A stretch of DNA of 64,000 bases from an uncultured Parolsenella sp. (GTDB taxonomy: Bacteria; Actinomycetota; Coriobacteriia; Coriobacteriales; Atopobiaceae): NCBI GenBank assembly GCA_934668375.1, contig CAKUNF010000003.1, positions 74,953 through 138,952 of the forward strand, in the 5' to 3' direction. The position numbers were made by a program, and so were the translations under genes. This document shows, one piece after another, positions 58,601 through 64,000 of this stretch (its first letter is position 1; every line of letters starts with the position of its first letter). The notes below the pieces were generated by a model that worked only from the letters and a program-made list of their open reading frames with translations, made no database searches and was not told where the DNA came from.

Positions 58601-59484
58601 CCCCGGCAGGCACCGAGGCGCCCGCCGTCGAGGCGATCGACTACCGCACCAAGGACGTCCACGTCTACGGCGGCGCCAAGATCGCCCGTCCGCGCGTGAC
58701 GATTCCGGTGTTCCCCGGCAACAACTGCGAGTACGACTCCGCCCGCGCCTTCGAGGCGGCCGGTGCCGAGGCAGACGTCTTCGTCATCAACAACCTCACG
58801 CCCGAGGCCGTGGCCGCCAGCACCCACGAGCTTGCCCAGCGCATTCGCAACAGCCAGATCGTCATGATCCCCGGCGGCTTCTCCGGCGGCGACGAGCCGG
58901 ACGGCTCGGCCAAGTTCATCACGGCCTTCTTCCGCGCGCCCGAGGTCACCGAGGCCGTGCGAGATCTTCTCCAGGCCCGCGATGGCCTCATGCTGGGCGT
59001 CTGCAACGGCTTCCAGGCGCTCATCAAGCTCGGGCTCGTGCCGTACGGCGACATCGTCGACGCCACGCCCGAGGCGCCCACGCTCACGTTCAACACCATC
59101 GGCCGTCACCAGAGCCGCCTCGTGCGCACGCGCGTTGCCAGCAATCTCTCCCCGTGGCTGTCCAAGTGCGAGCAGGGCGAGAGCTACACCGTTGCCATCT
59201 CCCACGGCGAGGGTCGCTTCGTGGCGAGCGACGAGGTTCTCGCCCGGCTTGTGGCCGCGGGCCAGGTCGCCACGCAGTACGTGGACGAGAATGGCAAGCC
59301 GTCCATGGACCTCGGCGTGAACCCCAACGGCTCGATCGCCTGCGTCGAGGGCATCACGAGCCCCGACGGCCGCGTCTTTGGCAAGATGGGCCACGTCGAG
59401 CGCCGAGGCGACGGCCTGTACGCCAACGTCCCCGGCAACAAGTTCATGCCCGTCTTCGAGAGCGGCGTGGCCTACTTCGCCTAG
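55699..59484 (+). CDS. purL: Phosphoribosylformylglycinamidine synthase (single chain)
   Basis: A 1261-residue FGAR amidotransferase making FGAM in purine synthesis, with synthase and glutaminase in one chain. N-terminal 'RIYVEKKPGFDVEAQQLAHE' replaces the PurS-like domain. 'DTYWSDHCRHTTF' is the synthase signature; 'FKNETHNHPTEIEPFGGAAT' binds ATP; a second repeat has 'GGKDSMSGSFED'. The glutaminase domain begins near 995 ('VTIPVFPGNNCEYDSARAFE') with the nucleophile Cys1102 in 'MLGVCNGFQALIKLG' and His in 'AISHGEGRFV'. The length is that of the clostridial/Bacteroides-type long PurL. Start at 55699 after GGGCAGGACGA. It stands alone with its own terminator; other pur genes are not in the window. 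Confidence 0.96.
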   Translation: MVFRIYVEKKPGFDVEAQQLAHELRTILGIGGLTGLRVINRYDVEGIDEELFERCVPVVFSEPQVDTATHELPIEGIELTEAGTVASTPADTAVFAVEYLPGQFDQRADSASECVQLISAGDRPSVRSAKVYALTGALSADEVEAIKHYVINPVEAREASLAPKATLKMSVATPQPVEVLDGFLDLDEDGLAAFIADRGLAMDLADIEFCQRYFAGEHRNPTITEIRVIDTYWSDHCRHTTFGTQLENVQIDDDVVKAAFDKYLEIRHELGRDAKPVCLMDMGTIGAKWLKHEGILKNLDESEEINACTVKVKVDVNGHDEDWLFLFKNETHNHPTEIEPFGGAATCIGGAIRDPLSGRSYVYQAMRVTGAADPTAPVSSTRAGKLPQRKLVTTAAAGYSSYGNQIGLATGQVSELYHPGYMAKRMEVGAVVGATPADHVRRECPAPGDKIVLLGGRTGRDGIGGATGSSKTQNVESLEECGAEVQKGNAPIERKLQRLFRRGDACRLIKRCNDFGAGGVSVAVGELADGLAIDLDRVTKKYEGLDGTELAISESQERMAVALAPEDVDEFLGYATEENLEATVIATVTEEPRVRIAWRGDTIVDLSREFLASNGAPKHMDVHMERAGRWEPEWAGDTTTQRLHSLVTDLNVASNKGLSERFDSTIGAATVLMPFGGKTQLTPTSAMVAKFPVDGQTTTASAMAWGFNPYLMEQNQFAGAYLSVVESISKLVAAGFAHADAYLSFQEYFERLRDQPERWGKPAAAVLGALMAQLDLGAGAIGGKDSMSGSFEDEQGELNVPPTLISFAVAVGKAARATSPELKGAGHRLVCIEASEYGDDYRPSVEGLLGSFDVVEKLVAEGSALAVSTPGYGGEAEALFKMCVGNQLGAALEDGVPADSLFAPAYGSFIVELADDAELPAGTDAVSVSLIGHTTEAYELVVEGEHIGLAELQEAWEGAIEGVFPYRTPAGTEAPAVEAIDYRTKDVHVYGGAKIARPRVTIPVFPGNNCEYDSARAFEAAGAEADVFVINNLTPEAVAASTHELAQRIRNSQIVMIPGGFSGGDEPDGSAKFITAFFRAPEVTEAVRDLLQARDGLMLGVCNGFQALIKLGLVPYGDIVDATPEAPTLTFNTIGRHQSRLVRTRVASNLSPWLSKCEQGESYTVAISHGEGRFVASDEVLARLVAAGQVATQYVDENGKPSMDLGVNPNGSIACVEGITSPDGRVFGKMGHVERRGDGLYANVPGNKFMPVFESGVAYFA

Positions 59485-59518
59485 CCGGCAGCTACCCGGC
59501 CCTCATCAGCCAACGCCC

Positions 59519-59555
59519 AGGCGCCCCGAGCCCTCGCGAGCTCGGGGCGCTTTTT
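59519..59555 (+). terminator. Rho-independent terminator of purL
   Basis: GCGCCCCGAG at 59521-59530 pairs perfectly with CTCGGGGCGC at 59541-59550, followed by TTTTT. It lies 36 bases past the purL stop. Confidence 0.95.
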
Positions 59556-59724
59556 CACGCGCTTCTCGCACAAGGTGTCTTTTGCGCCTCGCAGATGCTG
59601 ACGTTTGTGCAGTTGCCGCGCCGTTCTCGGGCCAACAACTGCTCAAGCGCCAGCGTTTGCAACCCATCGTCGCCATATGGCCGATAATGGAGCGCGCACA
59701 ACCGGTACGAAACGGAGCAGGAAC

Positions 59725-60744
59725 ATGAATTCTCAGCTGGACTACATCGCAAAACGCCTCACGGAGCTCACGGACATCCCCAGCCCCACGGGCTTCACCA
59801 AGCACGCCACGGACTACCTCGTGGACACGCTCGCGGGACTTGGCTACACGCCCGAGGTCTCCAACAAGGGCAACGTCCTCGTTGAGCTGGGCGGGCAGGG
59901 CAACCCGCTCGTGCTCGCCAGCCACGTGGACACGCTGGGCGCCATGGTACGCTCCATCAAGGACAACGGCCGCCTGCGCCCCACCACCCTCGGCGGCCAC
60001 CAGTGGCGCACGGCAGACGGCGAGAACTGCACCGTCCACACGCGCGACGGCCGCACCTACACGGGCGTGGTCCTCAACACCGAGCCCTCCGCCCACGTGG
60101 CAGACGAGAAGGTCGAGCAGGTCGAAAAGAACATGGAGGTGCTGCTCGACGAGAACGTCTCCACAAAGGACGAGACGCTTGCGCTGGGCGTTCAGCCGGG
60201 CGACATCATCGCGATGGACCCGCGCACCACGATCACCGAGAGTGGCTACATCAAGAGCCGGTTCTTGGACGACAAGCTCTCCGCGGCAGTCCTTCTCGGC
60301 CTCGCCCGCGCCACGGCCGCAGGCGAGGTAACGCTCGCGCGCAAGGTGTCGCTGCTGTTCACCGTGTACGAGGAGGTCGGCCACGGCGGCAGCGTCGTGC
60401 CAGCGGACACGCGCGACATGATCAGCGTGGACATGGGCTGCGTGGGCGCGGACCTCGGCTGCACGGAGCGCATGGTCTCCATCTGCGCCAAGGACTCCGG
60501 CGGCCCGTACAACTACGACATCGTGAGCGACCTCGCGGCATGCGCCAAGGCCAACGGCCTGGACTACGCCATCGACGTCTACCCGCACTACGGCTCCGAC
60601 GTCGAGGCCACGCTCACGGCCGGCTATGACATCCGCCACGGGCTCATCGGCCCGGGCGTCTACGCCTCTCACAACTATGAGCGCTCCCACATGGACGGCG
60701 TCCGCAACACCTACGAGCTGCTCCGCGCCTACGTGGCCAAGTAG
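59725..60744 (+). CDS. M42-family metallo-aminopeptidase
   Basis: A 339-residue M42 (glutamyl aminopeptidase/cellulase-M type) enzyme with two metals. Ligands: His and Asp in 'LASHVDTLGAM', Asp in 'FLDDKLSAAVLL', Glu pair in 'TVYEEVGHGGS', Asp in 'SVDMGCVG' and His in 'YASHNYERSHMDGV'. The insert at about 85-165 forms the PDZ-like lid domain. ATG at 59725 follows CGGAGCAGGAAC; GATAAT at 59683-59688 may be the -10 box. It trims peptides in the cytoplasm, probably as a dodecamer like family members. Confidence 0.93.
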   Translation: MNSQLDYIAKRLTELTDIPSPTGFTKHATDYLVDTLAGLGYTPEVSNKGNVLVELGGQGNPLVLASHVDTLGAMVRSIKDNGRLRPTTLGGHQWRTADGENCTVHTRDGRTYTGVVLNTEPSAHVADEKVEQVEKNMEVLLDENVSTKDETLALGVQPGDIIAMDPRTTITESGYIKSRFLDDKLSAAVLLGLARATAAGEVTLARKVSLLFTVYEEVGHGGSVVPADTRDMISVDMGCVGADLGCTERMVSICAKDSGGPYNYDIVSDLAACAKANGLDYAIDVYPHYGSDVEATLTAGYDIRHGLIGPGVYASHNYERSHMDGVRNTYELLRAYVAK

Positions 60745-60755
60745 CGGATGCCAAA

Positions 60756-60814
60756 GGGGACGGGTCCGTTTGTCATGCGTGCCGCAGAGCAACATGACAG
60801 ATGGACCCGTCCCC
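60756..60814. repeat. GGGGACGGGTCC palindrome (variant of the dispersed family)
   Basis: GGGGACGGGTCC at 60756-60767 pairs with GGACCCGTCCCC at 60803-60814; inside, TGTCATG (60771-60777) pairs with CATGACA (60793-60799). It shares the GGGGACGGG and TGTCA words of the GTGACAG family but in a rearranged, longer hairpin. It occupies the convergent gap between the M42 gene and the DUF3006 gene and may stop transcription from both sides. Confidence 0.8.
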
Positions 60815-60825
60815 GATGTCATTGG

Positions 60826-61041
60826 TTACTTCAACAGCGAGGCCACAAGGTCTGCCGCCAGCTTGCGGCGCCTCGTAGTCTCCTCTATGTCTAACTCCCA
60901 AGAGCCCGAGGCATCATCCACGACGTCGCCCTCGCGAGCGTCACGCGGCAGCTCTGCGCGAGAGACGACCCTGCGCTCCCGGCTCCCGATAACCTCAAGC
61001 CTGGCCTTATCGCCCTCGAATCCGTCAATCACAGCCTTCAT
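60826..61041 (-). CDS. DUF3006 small protein
   Basis: A 71-residue acidic/basic mixed protein of the DUF3006 family ('KAVIDGFEGDKARLEVIG', 'LPRDAREGDVVD' and a charged helix 'EETTRRRKLAADLVASLL'). Such proteins often follow a ComEC-like metallo-beta-lactamase gene, as here, with 15 bases between the genes. The start has CGGAGGAGCG upstream. Function is unknown. Confidence 0.85.
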   Translation of the reverse strand: MKAVIDGFEGDKARLEVIGSRERRVVSRAELPRDAREGDVVDDASGSWELDIEETTRRRKLAADLVASLLK

Positions 61042-61056
61042 CGCTCCGCCTCCTCG

Positions 61057-62454
61057 CTAGGGGTTGCACTTGCTGCACGGCTCGTAGCCTTGGGCCTGGG
61101 CCTGGCTCTTCGTCAGCTCAGTACAGGACTTGCCACTCGTGTACTGACAGCCAGGCCTGTGGTACTTCTTGCCCTTCGGCGTCACCAGAACGGTCTCCTC
61201 GGACGCGTCCTCTTGCGGCGCCGGATCGGCGGCCGCAGGAGACTCGACCTGCGGGGTCCCCTCGGTCTGCGCCGGGACATCTGCCGTCTCGGCGGCCTCG
61301 GCCACGGGAGCAGCAACCGTTCCGCTCTTCTCGGTCTCGACCTTGTAGGAGGCGCCATCGCTCGTCATGCGGATGGTCCCGTTCACGCCCGTCCCGTACA
61401 CGGCCACCCCAGACAGGGCGTCGAGAACGCCCTGTCTGGGGTGGCCATACTCGTTCCCGACTCCATACGAGATGACCGCGTACTTTGGCGAGAGCGCAGA
61501 CACGAGCACGGAGTCGGTCCCAGTGTCCGATCCGTGGTGTGACACCTTGAGGACGTCAACGTGCCCAACGTCCAGACCCTTGAGAATCTCCTTGGGCGCA
61601 TCGCCAGTAAGCAGCAGCTTCGTGTTGCCATAGGTCACGAGCAACACGATCGACCAGTCGTTTGACTCGGTGTACGTCTGTCCCTCGGTTGGCGAGAGGA
61701 TTCGAACCGAGAAGTCATCGCTGTAGGCGGGGACGTCTCCCGACCACGCGGCATGGGATGTTATGCCCTTGTCCTTGATGGACTGGAGAAGACCAAGGTA
61801 CGTGTCCGTCGTATGGGTCGACTGAGGGGCCAGGAACTCGCCTATCTCATGCTTGTCCACGACCTCGGTCATGCCGGAGATGTGATCCGAGTCGGCATGG
61901 GTGGCAACCAGGTAGTCAATCTTCTCGACGCCCTGCCTCGCCAGCTCCTGCTCGACCGCCGCCGCAGAGGAGTCCGGGCCAGCATCGACGAGCATGCTCT
62001 TGCCGTTTGGAAGCTTTAGCAGAATCGCATCGCCCTGGCCCACGTCTATGAACGAGGCCTCAAGATCATGCTCGGCGGGCACCTCGGACGTTGTGGCCGC
62101 AACCGTATCCGAAGCTGTCTGCGCACTGGTAGCCGCGGGCTCGCTCTCGGTCTTTTGATATGGGGCCGTGGTCGACGTGATGAGGCCGCACGCTAGCAGG
62201 AAGCAGGGAATGGCGGCGAGTAGCTTCCTCGTGCCCGGGGTAAGCGCGAGGCCCCTCTTGACGAACGGGCTCTCCGGGCTGTTGGTGACCATCTTTCGCC
62301 AGATGCGACGGATGAGGAACCAGGCTCCGACCCCGATTGCAATCGGAATGGCCAGCGACGCAAGGGCAAGGGCCAGACACACCAGGATCGCAATCGCACA
62401 CAGGCGGAGGCATCCGCCCTTCTTTGTCGTCTTATTTGCCAAGATGTCCCCCAA
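61057..62454 (-). CDS. Membrane-anchored ComEC-like metallo-beta-lactamase protein with Ada-like tail
   Basis: A 465-residue protein. Two hydrophobic segments near the N-terminus (about 15-47 and 78-97) anchor it, and a Thr/Ser-rich linker follows. The metallo-beta-lactamase domain is of the ComEC C-terminal type: 'SFIDVGQGDAILLKLP', 'VATHADSDHISGM' (HxDxDH), 'KLLLTGDAPKE' and 'LKVSHHGSDTGT'. After a Pro/Ala/Glu-rich spacer (about 370-420) the last 37 residues ('KKYHRPGCQYTSGKSC' ... 'GYEPCSKCNP') form an Ada-type zinc-binding module. It probably hydrolyses DNA or nucleotides outside the membrane. TTG at 62454 is the start, or TTG at 62442 behind GGGGG. Confidence 0.85.
   Translation of the reverse strand: MGDILANKTTKKGGCLRLCAIAILVCLALALASLAIPIAIGVGAWFLIRRIWRKMVTNSPESPFVKRGLALTPGTRKLLAAIPCFLLACGLITSTTAPYQKTESEPAATSAQTASDTVAATTSEVPAEHDLEASFIDVGQGDAILLKLPNGKSMLVDAGPDSSAAAVEQELARQGVEKIDYLVATHADSDHISGMTEVVDKHEIGEFLAPQSTHTTDTYLGLLQSIKDKGITSHAAWSGDVPAYSDDFSVRILSPTEGQTYTESNDWSIVLLVTYGNTKLLLTGDAPKEILKGLDVGHVDVLKVSHHGSDTGTDSVLVSALSPKYAVISYGVGNEYGHPRQGVLDALSGVAVYGTGVNGTIRMTSDGASYKVETEKSGTVAAPVAEAAETADVPAQTEGTPQVESPAAADPAPQEDASEETVLVTPKGKKYHRPGCQYTSGKSCTELTKSQAQAQGYEPCSKCNP
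61402..61446. repeat. Perfect 20-bp palindrome inside a coding sequence
   Basis: The 20 bases at 61402-61421 (beginning GGCCACCCCAGACAGG) are the exact reverse complement of 61427-61446, around a 5-base loop CGAGA. The hairpin falls in the codons for 'GHPRQGVLDALSGVAVYG' of the metallo-beta-lactamase protein, between its last motif and the C-terminal spacer. It does not break the reading frame. Confidence 0.9.
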
Positions 62455-62849
62455 CCCTCAATCGGAAGCACGATATCGAGCGCGGTTCTCATCACGGTTC
62501 ACGCTCGTTGGCCCCCATTCCCCGCCCAACGTACGCCTTTCAGCTGGCTTCAGTCCATAGCCGCGGGCTAAGAAATGCGTTAGCAACCGGCTTTGCTCGG
62601 CAAACGGGTCGGAGCGGGCAGGGCACGGCTTCGCAGAAGCGCTCGAATCCGTACAAGCGGTTTGCGCCATTCGAGTCCCTGCATACGGCTCATCGTAGAA
62701 AACCCGCGATTCTGTACGAGAAATCGAACAGAATCGCGGGATTGTTACAAACGAGTTGTACAGATTCACTTATTTGAGTTATTTGAGTGCCCTGGCTCGC
62801 GTACCGTGCGCGCCATGGATGCTCGCAACGGGCACCTCGCAACAAGCAC
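62455..62849. other. 395-base intergenic region with a terminator hairpin
   Basis: The region lies between the metallo-beta-lactamase gene start and the dehydrogenase stop. CCCGCGATTCTGT at 62703-62715 pairs perfectly with ACAGAATCGCGGG at 62728-62740 and, on the minus strand, is followed by TTTTCTAC: a terminator for the dehydrogenase gene at 62850. Flanking GTACAAGCGGTTTG (62651-62664) and the bases around 62750-62765 (CAAACGAGTTGTAC) form a weaker outer inverted repeat. No coding sequence or RNA gene is recognised in the rest. Confidence 0.6.
62703..62740 (-). terminator. Terminator of the 3-hydroxyacyl-CoA dehydrogenase-like gene
   Basis: A perfect 13-base-pair stem with a 12-base loop, followed by TTTTC on the minus strand, 109 bases past the dehydrogenase stop. 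Confidence 0.8.
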
Positions 62850-63821
62850 CTACAGCTTCTTGTGAAGCTTCAGCAGCTCGATGAGCATGTGGTCGCGATA
62901 CTCCGCGAGGCTCTCGGGCGTGTTGCCCGTCTCGGCGGGGCGCGCGGCCAGCTCGGCGTCCACGCCCTCCTGTGCCACCTTCGCGAACTCCGGCGGGAAG
63001 CTCTTCCAATCCGCCATGTCCGCAAGCCACAGGCTGATGGAGTCGTTGAGGTGGTTCATGAGGCCAGACACGCCGCCCTTGCCGCCGCCCAGCTCGAACA
63101 CGAGCGACGGGCCCATGATGCCCCAGCGGATGCCCGGGCCAAACGTCACGGCCTTGTCGGCGTCCTCGATGGTGCACACGCCAGAGAGCACGAGGTTCGC
63201 CACCTCGCGGTACAGCGCCATCTGCAGACGGTTGCAGATGAAGCCGAGCGCCTCCTTCTGCAGCACGACAGGCTCCATGCCAATCGCGGTGTAGAACGCC
63301 TTGGCACGCGCAACGGTCTGCTCGCTCGTCTTCTCGCCCTTCGTGATCTCAACGAGCGGGATGAGGTGAGGTGGATTGTAGGGGTGCCCGCCGCAGAAGC
63401 GCTCGGGATGCTCGGCGTTCTTGGCGATCTCGGTCACGAGCAGGCCAGACGTGGAGCTCGCAACGATGGCATCGGGCGCCGCGGCAGCCTCGATGGCGTC
63501 CACGAGCTCCCACTTGACCTCGTAGTGCTCGGCCGAAGACTCCTGGATGAACTGCGCGCCCGTCACGGCCTCGGCAATCGAGGTGGTGTAGTGGATGCGC
63601 GCCGCGATCTCGTCGGCCTCGTCGCTCGTGTAGACGCCGTTCTTAACGAGAGACGCCAGCGAGCCGGCCACGCGCTGGCGCGCGAGCTCGCTCGATTCCT
63701 CCGTTCGGTTCTGGGCCCAGACGTCGAGGCCAGCCATCGCGAACTTGAGCGCGTAGCTGTACCCAATGACGCCGGCGCCAACCGATGCCACCTTCTTGAT
63801 CTCGATGCCGTCAATCTCCAT
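62850..63821 (-). CDS. 3-hydroxyacyl-CoA dehydrogenase family protein
   Basis: A 323-residue NAD-dependent dehydrogenase. 'IKKVASVGAGVIGYSYALKF' holds the dinucleotide loop (GxGxxG), 'ESSAEHYEVKWELVDAIEAA' the family's E-x4-K motif, and 'GGHPYNPPHLIPLVEI' the catalytic His and substrate loop. The layout (Rossmann domain about 1-190, helical C-terminal domain with 'GFICNRLQMALYREV') fits carnitine dehydrogenase/lambda-crystallin (L-gulonate dehydrogenase) relatives better than short beta-oxidation enzymes. The start at 63821 follows GGGAGGCAAGC. Substrate is unknown. Confidence 0.85.
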   Translation of the reverse strand: MEIDGIEIKKVASVGAGVIGYSYALKFAMAGLDVWAQNRTEESSELARQRVAGSLASLVKNGVYTSDEADEIAARIHYTTSIAEAVTGAQFIQESSAEHYEVKWELVDAIEAAAAPDAIVASSTSGLLVTEIAKNAEHPERFCGGHPYNPPHLIPLVEITKGEKTSEQTVARAKAFYTAIGMEPVVLQKEALGFICNRLQMALYREVANLVLSGVCTIEDADKAVTFGPGIRWGIMGPSLVFELGGGKGGVSGLMNHLNDSISLWLADMADWKSFPPEFAKVAQEGVDAELAARPAETGNTPESLAEYRDHMLIELLKLHKKL

Positions 63822-63922
63822 GCTTGCCTCCCAATCGAGGATGGGCGGGTCTCGTGAGCCCGCATGCTTCGAGTATAGGTCTGGCCGAGAACACCGAAGG
63901 GGCCTTCGGAGACAGCCAGCCC

Positions 63923-64000
63923 TTACAGCACGGCGCGCAGCCAGAAGCGGTCTCCCTCGACCGAGCACAGCAGGTTGCCGCCAAGCCGCTCGGCCGCGCG
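63923..64000 (-). CDS. C-terminal fragment of an unidentified protein
   Basis: An open frame enters from the right edge and ends with TAA at 63925-63923, giving 25 residues ('RAAERLGGNLLCSVEGDRF' then 'WLRAVL'). The stop is 101 bases ahead of the dehydrogenase start, so the two genes probably belong to one operon. The fragment is too short to name a family with confidence. Confidence 0.5.
   Translation of the reverse strand, partial: RAAERLGGNLLCSVEGDRFWLRAVL

Overview
The window is 64 kb of high-GC, gene-dense bacterial chromosome with short intergenic gaps, strong GGAGG-type ribosome binding sites and mainly housekeeping genes. The content (ClpC, a TatA-type translocase subunit, Veg, an ECF transporter, a lysyl-tRNA synthetase with an added C-terminal tRNA-binding domain, an AlsE-type epimerase under a LacI repressor, UmuC-type polymerase with YolD, many GTGACAGTTTGACC-type palindromes) best fits a host-associated anaerobic or microaerophilic actinobacterium of class Coriobacteriia (Olsenella/Atopobium/Collinsella relatives). 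That placement is inference: no rRNA gene is present to confirm it. No prophage, complete insertion sequence, CRISPR array or rRNA operon is visible.

Layout. 0-6.2 kb (+): end of an ECF transporter operon (ATPase tail, EcfT), a flavin/PPOX-type protein, a Tat-exported coiled-coil cysteine peptidase, galE, a polyprenyl diphosphate synthase and a peptidoglycan-binding protein with a degenerate amidase-like tail. 6.3-13.8 kb (-): tatA with a zinc ribbon, greA, lysS fused to an EMAPII-like domain, a ThrE-type exporter and clpC. 14-19.4 kb: a SpeE-like methyltransferase-fold protein, a metallophosphoesterase, and a sugar locus (lacI, alsE, PTS IIA) with clear operators. 18.5-25 kb: a LysR/amidohydrolase/APC permease cluster divergent from a DUF362 ferredoxin protein, then azlCD. 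25.4-32.6 kb: tRNA-Pro(CGG), ispE, veg, an M24 peptidase, a HAD phosphatase, nagB, the murI-rph-rdgB operon and tRNA-Val(TAC). 32.7-39 kb: a murE-type ligase with a HAD phosphatase, an iron alcohol dehydrogenase, a class I aminotransferase and a low-molecular-weight phosphatase.

39-49.5 kb is a DNA-repair neighbourhood: sbcC/sbcD, then nitroreductase, an XRE regulator, queD, a LexA-box-preceded Y-family polymerase with YolD, a Nudix hydrolase and recQ. 49.6-64 kb: homoserine dehydrogenase, a PfpI protein, a two-part U32 peptidase family locus, a transglutaminase-like protein, single-chain purL, an M42 aminopeptidase, DUF3006 plus a ComEC-like metallo-beta-lactamase protein, and a 3-hydroxyacyl-CoA dehydrogenase-like enzyme.

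The most unusual layer is non-coding: several families of hairpin-forming repeats lie in the intergenic gaps (at least five clear GGTGACAG...CTGTCACC copies plus variants, two copies of a ~70-bp GAGTGTAGC element, and single long inverted repeats). One repeat supplies the stop codon of the transglutaminase gene, and one perfect 20-bp palindrome sits inside a coding sequence. Protein-level oddities are a TatA with a C-terminal zinc ribbon, LysRS with a trailing tRNA-binding domain, a pseudo-amidase, and the split U32 locus.
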